A stretch of 64,000 nucleotides of DNA from Primula veris (Eukaryota > Streptophyta > Magnoliopsida > Ericales > Primulaceae). Location: NCBI GenBank assembly GCA_963682055.1, contig OY821746.1, positions 11,309,992-11,373,991 of the forward strand, read 5' to 3'. The notes below the pieces were generated by a model. That model saw only the letters and a list, made by a program, of their open reading frames with translations. It was not told the origin of the DNA and did no database searches. This document shows positions 48,501 to 61,900 of the stretch, in pieces. The position numbers and the translations under genes are program-made. Position 1 is the first letter of the stretch, and the number at the start of each line of letters is the position of its first letter.

Positions 48501-51500
48501 ACAACTCGCTTACAATACTATTCAAAAATGCACATGGTAGATGAGAGTTAAAACCTTTATTAACATTCTGTAGAACTAAATGGTATCAAAGCATATAGAT
48601 TTCACAGATGTGTGAATCCCAGACGAGCAATCACAGTAAATTCTATAATATTACGTGACTTTCACCTTTTATAAGTAAGCCACAAATGAACTAGAGCAAC
48701 AAATGAAATATAAAAAACCCGTTCCGGACACCTTAAATATAAATGATACACCAGAGTTAATATGAAAATGCGGAAATAACTAATTCCGACATTGTATCAA
48801 ATATATTTTATTCAACAAAGATCTGTTTAACTGACTATCCTTAGTTGTTCTGTTTACTGCCATGTCGGACCCCTTTGGAATGTAGACACATAGATATAAT
48901 GGGTATTAATTAAACCATATAGATTCCGTAGATGTGTGAATCCCAGGTGAGCAATCACAGTATATTCTATAATATTATGTGACTTTCACCTTATAGAAGT
49001 GTGCAAAAAATGAACTAAAGAAACTAATGAAATATAAAAAAAAACGCAAACCCGGTGCTAAAGCTCCGCTATGCGCAGGTTATGGGGAGGGGTCGGGCCA
49101 CTTTGGGCCTAAAGTAGACAGCATTCCCTTGCATTTCTGCAAGAGGCTGCTACCGCGACTCGAACCCGTGACCTCCAAGTCACGTGGCAGTAACTTTACT
49201 GTTGCGCCAAGGCTCGCCCTCAACAAATGAAATATCCAATTCTGATATGTTCAGATGGTTATGCTATGATTCATTTGAAGAAAACTGTTAGTGCAATGAT
49301 GAAACCTGGGCCTAGACTATCAAACATCAACACACTAGCTTAATCTTTAAGTCACCATCTTTTCACAAACATTGTAAAAAGTGTGAATAGGTCCTAGTCT
49401 AGAGACTTTTTTTAATGGTTTCTTAGAATATAATCTTAGAGTTTATAATGGCCAAAAAAGGAATATAAGCTAATAAATTAGGACAGTCTTGTATGAGAGG
49501 TTTAATAGTTTCAAAAAGTAAAGTTTTCTCTACAGTTATGTGCAAAAAGTATTAAACCATATTTATATTAATGCGCATTCCCTTCATATGGCTAGATGGG
49601 AAGAGAAGAAAAGAAGATTACAGGCATACGACTTAAAAGGAATACTGCAAATGATATTCCCGTCTTCCATATAGCAAATGTTACCTAAAAAGAGAGATGT
49701 AATATGCAAACTAGTCGGTTTCTTGCTTGGGTATGAGATTATGTACCGTGATGAAAGCCTTGCGGAGTGTAAGATAGTCAGCATGAACCACTGAATTCCC
49801 AAACTGTCGAAAGAAGCATGTCTGCAAATTTAATGAAATTGTAACTTAATGAAAGTATGTAGCAAGAAGCAGAGAAAATATCAAATCAAATCCATCCAAT
49901 GAAATATACCAAAGTTACATAATACTTATGAGAAAACTAATATTGCCACTGATTTTTGAAATAATTCATAGGTCTCTTGCAAAATTGCCCATCAGGCAAT
50001 AAGTTGCGTTTCAAAATTGAGAAACAAAACTAACAACCTAGGAACCAGTCCTGATCATAGACGAGCTTATGCATTAATGCTCATTTAATTTTCCAGTAGA
50101 AGAAATAGATGTAACAAAAGAACTTTGCAATCAGAGAGCTGTGCAGGCCTGCAATAAAAGTGATTAAAATGCAATACTTCCACTATGACCTAGTCTGGTG
50201 AAAACAAAATTAACATTTGGTAAACTTTGTTATGTTGCAATTCTACTATAAAATAAGGCTTTCTATAGAAGTTTGGCCAACTAGAGTACACTACTGATGG
50301 CATTGAAGAAACTCGTATTGATTAGTTGAAATATGTTACTTTCAAGCAACACAGTACATATGATAGTGGGGGAAATCCCAATCAAAATCCAAAATTGGCA
50401 ACTTGCAATTGCCAAGATTATAATCATAAAAAAGTATATTTCAATAATTATATAAATAGCATGCTCATATTATTGGGGTAATATTTTTTTGTTAAAAGGT
50501 CTCCTCCTTACTTTAGTATGAATTACTTGACAAAATGTCGGATTTAAAATCTCCATGAACCAACAATAGACAGGAAGTTCCACAAGAGTTAACAGGTAAA
50601 AGAAAAAGAGAGGAAAAGGTTTTTTGACAGTGACTGAGAGGATCACTTCTTTAAAACTACTCCTTTAACATTCCCCAGAATTGTACAGACACACTGAATT
50701 GTACCCAACTTATAGTATTTTGTAACGGGGGAGAAGATAGTGCAAACAAAAAGGCAACAGAATGAAATTGTACACCTACCACCCAAATAAGAATATTGTT
50801 CTTGGTCACAGGACTTGAGGTGTGAAATTTGATAAAAGTTGATTGCCTTCGCATTATCATTTCTCTGGTGATTTCTGTTAGTTTAGAATTTATTAGTCTG
50901 ATGAATAAAAGCAGAGAAGGTCAGGAAAAAAACTGGAAAATAAACCAGTATAGAATTACCAACTAAAGAGTTATGCCTGTCTATATGAGCCTCATCCTCC
51001 CACTTTCTCCAACTGTGGATCTGAAAGAAAACAGGTCGCCAACCATCAAACATAATATAAGAGTAAGAGGACAGTAATAGTGCATCGTTAAAGTTCTCTT
51101 TTTTACAGAAATCTAAAGTTGCTGACTTAAATTTATTTTATGTAGCAAAAGATTAAGGTTACATGAGAACTGCCATGATAAAGAATCTCTTAATCGAATC
51201 CAGGCTGCTGCGTCAGTAGAATATTTAGAAAATTACTCAATTCACTCTGAAATCTATTAGTACTGACAAACTAAGAACTGTAACAGAAGACAAGATTACA
51301 GAAGTTCTAGAAGGGGGACAAGATCTCACTATAAGTATACCCCATTCTAGATAAGATTTCGACAACTATGGAAGCAGTGAATATCATTTCAATCGTGGCT
51401 AGTTTTTTCATATTAAACTACATTTGCATGCCACCAAACTAGACACAATTACGATCTAAGACTTGATAACAAAATAAAAGAAGCGGAAACTTCTGGAATA

Positions 51501-53416
51501 ATATCTTTCTCAATACATCATAAAAAGCTTAGGTTTTCATTGCCAATCAATCTTCCATTCACGAGTGTTAAATTCGAGAAACTTATTGTCTTATATGGTT
51601 AAAGCAAGCAACAGTAAATGTACGATCTCTCCTGCATTTCATAGCACTTTCTCTAATTAGAAAGGCATCTCTTTTCCTTATGGTAACAACGCAAGAAAAA
51701 AATCTAGTACCAACTGAAGCATAGAACAAAACCTTCACAATAGCCAGCAGCATTGTTAAGCAGCTGTAGGAAACATGAGTTACTGCCATGACAAAGATGA
51801 ATCGGTGCAATTGCTCGAGACCTTCGTATGAAACAAAAGGTTCATGACCCTGTGTAGTGAAATAAATTCCAAGTTTATGGTCAGTGGTCAGTCGGTGACT
51901 ACAACAGTATAGATTTGAGCAACATAACATCAAGATACGTAAAGCTCAATGCCTATAAAGCTAAAAGGAAAGAGAATACAAACTTAACCATTTTCATTCT
52001 TTAGCACCAATCTATCAGCTTTTACCAATTACTACACTGTAGTATTAGACTCATAACTTAAGTACCAACCTACATAAAATAGATCAACTGGTAAACCAGC
52101 GTTATAACGTGGGTTTACTAAGCACGGGTCTTTACAAATGGAATATTAGTAAACTAATGTAAACCTCAAGGCAAACGCACTAGTTAGTTGATGGCTAAGC
52201 ATCAAACTACACAATCAAAACAATAACTACACCACCCTTAAGAATTATGATTGACTGTTTGATTATATGTGGATTCGTGTCTAGTTATGAATATTGATAG
52301 TTTGGAGTTTGGACAACTAATTGTTCAATTTTTGTAGCCTGATGTAAAATTTTGAAATATAATAGTATGGTGTACTATTGCTAAAAGGTTGATATGTTGG
52401 TGTATGTAGTTGCATTTCCTTTGCTTACAAAAAACACAAGAAGATAGGCATTAGAGACATGCCTCTTTGCAAGTAGTCTGATTTAAGGCATTCAAAAGTC
52501 TCCGACTTGAGAAGAAACGAAATGCAAAATCCATCATAAGTTTGCGTTCCTTAAATTCACTATTTTGATTTTGTTGTTCAATCTCAGACGTGGAGCAAGG
52601 AGCAAAAATGCTGCCATAGAACTTCGAAGGAATGCAAATACCCGATATAAGCCTTGAAGTGGCAGTCAAAAGGAGAGAGATGAAACCAAGAAGCATTAAT
52701 TCTGAAAAAAAAATACATTTTTAACAAGCCCGCATCCTCAATATAAAAATTTTAAACCAAAAATATAGAAAACTAACAGATATACCTTCTTTCATCTTCT
52801 CTACAGCTTCAAGCAAAGGCTTTCTTTTTGTTTTGCGTAACCACTGCAATTGAAAAAAAGAGGCATTAATCTCATTGGGACCAGGTGAAGAGCAGTTCCC
52901 TTAGTATCATTTCCTATGCACACGAGCAATTTAACGAACCTTTCAAGTGAAGGATTAAAGCCAAAAACTATCAAAGTAAGCCATATTTCATCAATTTAAC
53001 CAAACTCACATAACTTTTCTCCTGTATTTCCAGCCAAACACAACTTTACTAGTGCTCTACAAAGAAAAAGAAACAGACCATATAGAACAGCATACCACCT
53101 TATTAATGAGTATGGTTGGCTAACTTAAAAGCTAAGCTTATTTGATTTTCTCAGCCTCAAACAACCCAGATTTATTTCTCAGCCTCAAACAAGATATTTG
53201 CTTACAAGCTGTAGTTAAGTGTGACTGACAATACAAATAATATAACAAAGCTGAAAAAATGACAAAAGTAAATCGAAGATCTCAACTTACATTACTTAAG
53301 CGATGAATTGACCGCTCCACTAGCAAAGAAACCACTACGAAAATAGTTAAAACCGCAGCTACAGACCATGTTGGCGTCAATGCCAAAGTCCGCATTTCTT
53401 TCTCATCCTCGGCCAT
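45598..53416 (-). CDS. MLO11-like: MLO-like seven-transmembrane protein, clade I (MLO4/11/14 type)
   Basis: Fifteen exons on the minus strand: 53416-53291, 52843-52786, 52701-52463, 51849-51733, 51020-50960, 50874-50780, 49821-49747, 48457-48372, 48259-48210, 48016-47976, 47238-47068, 46968-46933, 46729-46662, 46558-46498, 45990-45598. They join in frame to 558 residues, normal for MLO. MLO proteins are plasma-membrane proteins reported to act as calcium channels; clade I members affect root growth responses. Visible features: TM1 near residues 16-36, TM2 near 62-80, the extracellular cysteine segment ([15 protein letters not shown]), the core [19 protein letters not shown] from residue 142, [41 protein letters not shown], and a calmodulin-binding helix at about 435-456 around W449. 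The tail ends RSYSMPTRR, as in clade I. All junctions are GT-AG except intron 3, which needs a GC donor. No disabling change was seen. Confidence 0.95.
48592..49042. repeat. Direct duplication in MLO intron 7
   Basis: About 128 bp starting CATATAGATT at 48592 recurs at 48916. The shared core includes GATGTGTGAATCCCAG, GCAATCACAGTA and GTGACTTTCACCTT, ending in AATGAAATATAAAAAA. The copies are about 85-90 percent alike and 324 bp apart. The second copy was later hit by a SINE. Confidence 0.9.
49036..49225 (-). mobile_element. Au-type SINE
   Basis: On the minus strand it starts near GGGCGAGCCTTGGCGCAAC, with a tRNA-like A box (TTGGCGCAACAGTAAAG), a B box (GGTCACGGGTTCGAGTC), CTCTTGCAGAAATGCA, then GCGCATAGCGGAGC and a terminal T-rich tail. 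This is the layout of plant Au SINEs. A 10-bp target-site duplication AATGAAATAT flanks it (49026-49035 and 49226-49235). It is not a tRNA gene. It lies in MLO intron 7, opposite to other elements but sense to MLO transcription. Confidence 0.93.
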
Positions 53417-56400
53417 CCCACACTATCTTTTCTTGATTTTAATTTTTTCAAAAACTCTAAATTTAGTTTCTTCCTATCTTTACCAATATCCACTAAATAT
53501 GAACTTCTAGAAAGAAATATACCCAAAAAAAAGATAGTGTAAAGAAGTTCTATCTCCCCCTTGTGAAGTTTAATTTCTATGGCATAACAAATTACAATAT
53601 TAAATGGCTAAATAACAATTTTTTTGCCTTCACTACCTTGTAACTTTTTCACCAAAACTTGAAACAGTGAAATTTTCAAAACTATAAAAATGCAAAATCT
53701 AATGTTGTAATGGACTTTAACCCTCCACTTAAAAGGCAATAAACTACACTAACACTGAATCTTTTCCCTAAGTTTTTAGAGATTTAGAAACGTTACATTA
53801 CATAAACAACAAAGAAAAAAACTTAGAAAACTCTTATTGTACTTTATTCTTTTCCTTTTTGACTAGAAAATAGTTTTTTTCTATAGTTGCTTTAAGACAA
53901 GAACTAAACACAAAAACCTTATTTTTAAAGATTAACCAAACAAAAAACTTGGTTACACAAATAAAATGCAATTTCCTAAAAATGCCAGTTGTTTGCACAG
54001 GACAAATTAACAGCTCTATTTTCTCTCTCTCAGTGTTACTAAAAGAGATTTGGTAGGAAAGTGACTATTAAAAGAGGGTATTTTCAATAATGGTCTTTAT
54101 AGTTTGTCCAAGGTTTTATATGGTCTCTATTCCTTAAATAGAAACGTAAATTATCCTATGTTTTGATAAATGTACTTTTTTGTGACTACAATTTTACATG
54201 GTAAATTATCGTTGAATTGAGTTGCATGTTTCAAACCTTGTAATTAAAATTTTCATGCACATAATCTTTATACATTATAAATTATATGATAAATTTTGAT
54301 TGGTTGTGTTACTTCTATCCGATACATTTTTGGCATAGCTATTTCAACTAGTATACATAATCAAACAATACACATGAAACATATCAGGGCGTAGCTATTT
54401 CAAAGAAATACTTTCGGATATTCTCGTAAGACCATATTTTGTTAAAAAAAGCTTGATGTTGTTTATGGGTCGACTAGCTTTAAAATAGTCATTCCTTCAG
54501 ACAATTTAATCGTTATTCATAAGCTACTAAGTGTCACGTATTTCCAAATTATTTACTACTTGAACCGTTTGATTCCGAAAGATAAATTTCGACAACCATC
54601 TATCTCAGCGTGTCAGGAGAAGTTTTTTATATTTGAAGAGAAGGTCATTTGTGTTGTTCAACCAACAAAATTTATCACAATGTGGTAATTTAGTACCGTC
54701 CCAAAATATTGAAACTCTATGTATCTATATGCAACTTTAACCGGCAAATATATCGTGTTTAAATTATTGAAATATAATTTTTTTTAAAATTTGTTCATAT
54801 AGTTTAACTTTTGAAATTTTCAATTTCAACAACTTAGATGTGAATTATTTATTAATTAAAATTGCATCTAGTTTTGTTTAGCCCCAATAATTTAGGAGTG
54901 AGTGAGGTATTTCTTAATTATTGACTTAGATATTGAACAATTATTATTTTTATTATAACTTCAACCCCAATAATTTTTATTGATTAGATAATTAGATATA
55001 GAAATAGAGGGGACAGTAAACTCCAGCTGATAAGGAAGATTCACCTGGCTACCAGACTATTAATAGTGCTTTATTTTTATTTTGAAAATATCAAATATAG
55101 TTCAAGTACCCCATGAATTAAGTGCAAGAAAACAACAAGACATTTTTATGGGAAAGTGACCAATTAATTAAAGAAGACACGTATATATAGTTAAAATTGT
55201 TGCCAGCTTATTGGAGACGACGCAACGCAAGACACGGGATGGGAAACTAGAAATGCTCTCAAGAATAATGAAATTTAATGAGCTCAATTTTCATTTAATG
55301 GATACAAATCTTATTCTCCACACACTTTCAATTTTGAAGTATAGTAAGTATTTATTTACATAGTATATAGTATTGTTGGAGTTTTCTGCCATTTTATTGT
55401 ATTATGTTTAGCTTTAGAATTGCCGAATGGTATATATTCACCATTTGTTTCCTGATTCTTCTTCTACTTTTTACTTCTTTTTTTTTTCCTTTTGCTGAAT
55501 TTTTTCTTTTGAGTAAGATCTTTACAATAAATTTATTTTCAAAACAATCTAGATTTGTACTTGTTTTTTTGCATGATTCAATCTTTATTGTACTGTACTA
55601 CTACTGTTTAACGATTTAACTATTAGACTATCAATTTTAAAAATTGAGATATCAAACTACGAAATTTGTCACAATTAAAGACTACCGTTAAACAAAATGA
55701 TAAAATTACACTCACATTCTCTTGCCTATCACATCGTGAGTACAATTCTATCAACATACGTAAAAAATAGATCCCCAAATCTGAGATATACTGACTGTAA
55801 TTTCGTCGATTTATGATGCTAGTCCTTAATTGGACGAAATTTCATAGTTTAGTATCTCACTTGTTAAAATTGATAGTTCAGTATCTAAGTCGTTAATTAC
55901 TGATAATACAATACACTAAACGTATTTTTTTCAGATATTTCTATGGTGAACCGAAATATTATTTATATACAATAGAAGCCTAGTGCCTAAAAGTAAAAAC
56001 GAATAAGTAGTACTTCGTATTAGTTCTACGTAAAAACGATGAATGTTATTATCTGAATTAGCACCACATGCCAAACATGGTCACATTTAAAAAGAAAAAA
56101 AAGAAATACTACTATCATAAAATAGAAATAAACAAAGAATAAGCATGTGCGTATGGAGGAATTGAGACCTACTCAACGTGCTCGCAAATGTAGTAGCCAA
56201 ACAAGGTTATGGAAAAGTTAGACCTTTTAATACTGTTTTTTATCGTAAGGGTTTCTCGAATATGATAATTTGATGTGTTATTTAATGTATTTAGGACGTA
56301 TGAATCTATGATGGATAACCTTGTAGATGTATGTAGCATGTATAGTTTTAGTTGAAATGAACATTTAACTTATTGAAAGCACACTGATAGTCTGATACTA

Positions 56401-57597
56401 CTGAATCATAAAAGTACACACTGTCGCACCTTCTGGTCGCATCTTATAAAAAACATACGTTTTTTTCCGTAAATGAGTAAACTTATACTTATTTATATAC
56501 TTATAAACGTCACACCAAACACACGTTTCACTTATAAGTAAAAAGTAAACAACATTATACTTAAGCGGTACGAACAAACAATCCCATAGGTCTTGACAAA
56601 CACGAAAATATATTACTGAAAAGGAATTGGTGGTGTGGACGTGGCCGTTGTTAAATAATTTAAAATAATAAGATGGAGAAATTATTTAGTCCTGATCTCG
56701 ATCCATCTCGGGAGTGTACTTCAATGGTAACAGCGAATTTAGAATTCTTTCAGGTAAGAATAAGTCGATCTAGAACTGCCGTAAACCCCACCCCGGGTAT
56801 TACTATTGAGTAAACTTTGAAATAGTGAAGAATATACACCAAAAAATAATGAATTAATGATAATAAATCAATAATTGCAGCATTTAGTGGGGCTATATAT
56901 CAGAAAAGAAAGCTAATGACTTGTCTGTAGCTCAAAGGCAATTGCACATGGGATTAGTTAAAAGCATTGATCAATAATAAACAGCACTCTACTACTAATA
57001 AATAGGTGTACAAGGTTGAAGTTGTAACAAGTTGGGCAATTGTCAGATTGATACCTGCTAAGTACAACTGAAATCCTATTATTAATTGTACCAAGAATAC
57101 TAACAAGTTTAAAGTCTTATAAAATTAGGGACTGGCAAATTACATACATGATACAACTAGTAGTAGCCCGGCACCAGTAGAGAATCGAGTATTGCAGTTT
57201 TCGGCTGAGCTCTGCTTAAATCTTATATAAACATGAAATAACTCGGTTTCTTTGACGATGCAGCTAAATAACATACGAGAAAGTATAAATGTGCTAGTTT
57301 TACGAAAGAATAAAAGCAGCAAAAACGGTGTTTAAACATCATCGTCAGGTTAATTTTTTATTTAGCAGCTTCAGAAAATCTTATTGTATTTCTGTATGAA
57401 GGTTAAAAAATTCAGATTCGACAATTAATTTGTCTTTTTCCGTAAATTGAAGAAAGATAGAGAGATGGAACAAGAACAAGGTGACTCTAACAAAGGCCTG
57501 ACATAACCTTTCACTCAAGAAAGCAAAAGATTATTACATTATCTAAATTTTGTTCAGACATCTCACTTTTCAAATCCTTTTCATGAAAAATACTACA
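53417..57597. other. Spacer between the MLO and NOG2 genes
   Basis: Both flanking genes are on the minus strand, so this is the MLO promoter side and the NOG2 3' side. No gene is supported; the short frame at 55404-55619 is T-rich and unlikely to be coding. A degraded Stowaway lies at 54696-54907. Around 56460-56580 there are AT-rich repeats built from ACTTATAA/TTATAAGT pieces, probably a MITE remnant. Otherwise I see nothing recognisable. Confidence 0.55.
54696..54907. mobile_element. Degraded Stowaway-type MITE
   Basis: CCGTCCCAAAATATTG after a TA at the left and CCCCAATAATTTAGGAGTGAG before a TA at the right, roughly inverted. The interior has the family's TGCAACTTTAACCGGCAAA. Both ends have lost bases against the copy at 1130. 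Confidence 0.75.
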
Positions 57598-58511
57598 TTA
57601 TATCGGACCTGGGACATCATTTGGCCGCTGAGAAAAAGTAACATCGGAGATGGAATTACTATCTGCAGGTGCTTGATTTTCATCAACAAAGTTTTCTAGT
57701 TTTTCTGTGTGTTCCTCGGAAAAATCTTCATCGTTTCGTGGTGGAACAACAAAAAAGGGTATCTTTCCTTTTTGCCAATCATGAAGGACCATCTTTGCTG
57801 CTGTCATCAAGCCGGGTTCTCCACCCTGCACACAGAACATATTCATGAATATCACCAGATGCCCAAGCGTAAAAATACTTGCAACAATTCCAGAACAAAA
57901 AGAGAATACACTCAAAATGATGTAGCAAAGGAAACATCTGATACATGGCTGAGTTTTTTATTTATTATTCTTGTAGGTAAAAGCAATTACAATGACAGTC
58001 CATTTTGAGAAATTCAACAAGACAATTATACTTGAAGCAATAACAAACAATTGAGAGATGATTGGATCTTAACAAGATGACATTAGAGAGATGTACTTAT
58101 ATGAAGATCGAAACTCCTATCAATAAATGCATTAGCCTTGTAATTGGTCTTTGGGGTAAGGGTGAAATTTTTATATTTTAACAAGTTTGAGTTCATAATG
58201 TGGCAATCACACGCTGTTGAATTATTCTGTGCACTTTAATGTGCTTTAGTTAGTTATGCATATCAACTGTATTTTTGAGATATTTTCTTTATAGTTTATT
58301 TAAGTATTCATGCCATTCACCAATCGTGTAAGAATCTGAAATATCTAAAAGAACCGATGCAATCTTCATATATAAACTGACCTTCAAAAGTTTGCCTGAC
58401 AACTTGCACAGCTGAACAAGGAAGTCATTGTCATCCTCCCTGAGAAGAAATATAAACAATCCAGTGAAGTGTCAATTGATGGTGTAACACTGAAAATCCT
58501 ATAATACTAAT

Positions 58512-58999
58512 CACTGTTTTAAAAATCTCGCAACGTTGCGCATCGTTGTGCGATATAGTGGTTTTTGAAAGAAAAATGCAACGCTAAAACGCTATTTGGA
58601 TGGAAAGACGCTAAATTCGCGTTATAGGAACGCTATTTACGCTATTTAGGCTATAGTGGGTGCAGTCTAAAAAAATAATTTTTTTATTTTTTTATTTTTT
58701 ATTTTTAGTCAAAATATTAATGAAATTATTGGAGCTTAAAGAGAATCAAATCCCAAAACTCTTGCAAACAAAGTAAATACTCTGACATCTCAAATATAAT
58801 CATTTTGTGATTATTAGTTATAATTTTTTATATATATTTAATTAATTTTTATTAGATGTTTTGAATTTAATGCTCTATTTATATGTATTTAGGCAAAAAA
58901 AAAAATACACCGCAAAGCGCTATGTAGCAACGCTATTTGTGTTTTTAGCGTTTCTCTCAAAAAAACGCTACAATAGCGATAACGCTATTTAAAACACTG
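58512..58999. mobile_element. Non-autonomous hAT element in a NOG2 intron, 488 bp
   Basis: The ends CACTGTTTTAAA and TTTAAAACACTG... give inverted termini CACTG/CACTG-type within ATTTAAAACACTG, and the 8-bp target-site duplication ATACTAAT is exact (58504-58511 and 59000-59007). The interior has many AACGCTATTT and AAATAGCGTT pieces in both orientations flanking an AT-rich centre. No transposase is present. Confidence 0.88.
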
Positions 59000-61900
59000 A
59001 TACTAATTAACTGAATAAGAGGCTAAACCAAAGTAAAAAAATGAGATATATATGAGTGCACATATAAGTTCCCTGTGTCCTAATTATTCTAGTAAATTCA
59101 ACCGGGATAAAGAACCGTGCAAAAATCAAAATAGTCAAAAGGTGAAAAGTCTGAGGGAACCACCCAGAAGTTTAAATCAATACGTGAAGAACAGCTTTGT
59201 TGTTTTGATTTACATTTTGCTTTTTTCACAATTTATCTAAGCCTGCAGCCTAATCATAACTGGACATATGTATGTATGAGAAAATAGTCTTTTTGGCCCC
59301 ATAATATTGTCTTGTCCCAAGACTCCCAACCAGAGATGATTGGATGCTAATTCCAGATTCTCAATTCAATTCTTTTTCAGATACATTAGATATCAAGTGC
59401 AATACACTTGGATGGTCAAAAGATGCAGAGTTGTAACATAGAACGGAAGACTCCGAATTTTATCAGTAACCGAAATTGATTCAAATCCGTCAAAGCATAA
59501 CCAAGAAGTTAAGGAAAGTTCGAAAAAATTACCAGTGTTCAATTTTGTAAGCTCTCTCCGGATGTTCTTTCTTCACACGTCTAATAACTTCACCAATATG
59601 CTCAGCAGCATCAGGTAAATTAGTAACTCGTACCTGGAGATAAAATCAGCAATCATACTCTAAAATGAAAGCTTCCAGATAATTATGATATATTAAACTC
59701 CTTTTCTATGTCCATCGCGTTAAAATGGATGCCAATGGAAATGATTTCATTCAACAAATATTTACTTTGTGAAAAATTGTTTTCCGTACACAACTTAACA
59801 GTTAACAGCTATCCATATTTCATCCCATTCATTTGGACACTCATGTAAAGCAGCACAGTGAGCCATCTTACGATGCAGTATTTTAAAGAGTTACAACAAA
59901 ATAAATTAATGACTTACCACACCATTTAGAACAATATCTGTATCAGTATCATTATTATTTTGATAAACAACACCAGGGCAATCAATCAAGAAGATCCTCT
60001 TCGTGAGAGTGATACTGCCACACTTTAGTCTCTCCTGGAATTGGAGCAACTTTGCAGACCTATTCATCAAAGATGACAACATATATGAAGTTAAATAGAC
60101 TTGAAACTGAAACTAATTCGATTATATGAGTGCAAGCACTAGAAAACAGAAATAGAAGGGAAAAAAAACAGACTAAACAGTACATTACATTTTTGGTACG
60201 CAGAGTGTTGATGACAGTTGATTTCCCTACATTTAGATATCCAACAAATCCAACAGAAATGGCCTGTTTATCGCTTTTTAAGCGAGAAAACTGTCTCAAA
60301 ATTGACAAAAGAGAACCCTGAAAGCAAACATAAAAACCATTTCAAACCATTATTTACCACATGAAATATGTCACAAGTCCACAACATTTCCGAAGTTTTA
60401 CCTCTAACAAATCCAGATGAAATGCAACAAAACATGTATACATACCTTTCCAAAAGATTTGTTAATGCTAGCATGATATGCTAGAGTTGGGAATTCTTTG
60501 AACAAAACTCTAAGCCATCCTTTTGTCACCCAAGCAGGGACCAAATCACACTAAAATAGATACACAAGTTCACGTTACCATGTCAGAAAAAAGGTTTTAA
60601 TTTGACATCCCGAAAACCCAAGAAAATCTTAAAATTATCCAAACACAAACCTTGTTTAACAAAATAATCATGTGTTTATGCTTACAGTTCTCTTTCAGAT
60701 GGTTCTCCAAATGGTAGCATCTAGTACCTTGTGGGTCCCTAGCATCCAACACCTAATATCACAAGAGAAACGACAGTATTACTTATATATTGCAATAGTT
60801 TGGAACTTTGAATATGCACAGTTTTTTCCTATTCCCTACAAAATAAGATGTATAAATTGGATGAAGCTATCTTTTGACTTGAACAATTTCGTAAAATCTG
60901 AAGCCAAACAAGTTTTGAGAGTACAATCTCTTCCCTCATTTCACAATTAATCTAAAATAAATTACCGAAGACAAAAATTCGGCACAAATGCCTAGATCAG
61001 GGATAACTTTTTTTCAGAAGATATGCACATGAATTCCCTGCTTAAATACAGCCCTGGAAAAACTGCAGCAAAACTACAAATTTAGTCTCGAACTTCACAA
61101 ACCCTAACCGAGAAAAAACATATAACGGAACAAAATGCATTTTCTTCCAACAGAATTAGCAAGTGCATATAACTATACATACCTGAACAATAACGTCCGA
61201 AGAGTCGATTACTTTGTAAAGCTCACCCCAAATGGGTTTACTTTGGCCTTTTTCAAACATTGTATCCCTTGCTAAGTCCCTAAATCCATCACCTTCATTT
61301 CCTTGTGCAGGTGTGCCAATATTCTTCTGTTCAAACTTATCTGCAGTAACCAGGGAATATATTCTGGAACTCAAAAGTTCTCAGAAAAAATAAATCAAAG
61401 AAAGAAGCATAAGCAAGTTGTTAGCTATTTTACCTCGAAAACTATCTGCATTTTGGAGTAATGATTCATAATTTGGTGCCAATAGCTTTAGGTGTTTTCT
61501 CGTTGTTTTACGCCCAAATGCATCCTCGAAAGGCTGGGTGTCGAGAAAATGGTATCTTGCTTGCTAAATGCACACAAAAGGGCCAATATCAGCTTATGTA
61601 TGGTCATTTTCACACACTCCAACTCTAAAAAAGAAAATATTTACTGCTATTAAGCACGTAAGACATTAGCTTCTAGTCTCGAAGTGTAGGCTCAAAGGTT
61701 TTGAAGAGATAAATTCATTTACGACCGGATAAGCAAGCAGCTAATAGTAAAATAATTAATTGCACATGACAAAATCCGAAGCAGAAATTACAAAGTTAAA
61801 AGGCTAAAATAGGACAGAATTATATAGATACAAATCCAATTTAGTTGGGAGTAGATCTCTGTCATTGCTAAAAAACTGATCTATACCGGTCCAAAATCCA

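Noticed and set aside
49036..49225. A tRNA-like sequence with A and B boxes in the MLO intron
   Set aside because: It cannot form a full cloverleaf with an acceptor stem, continues far past the B box, has a T-rich tail and a target-site duplication, so it is a SINE.
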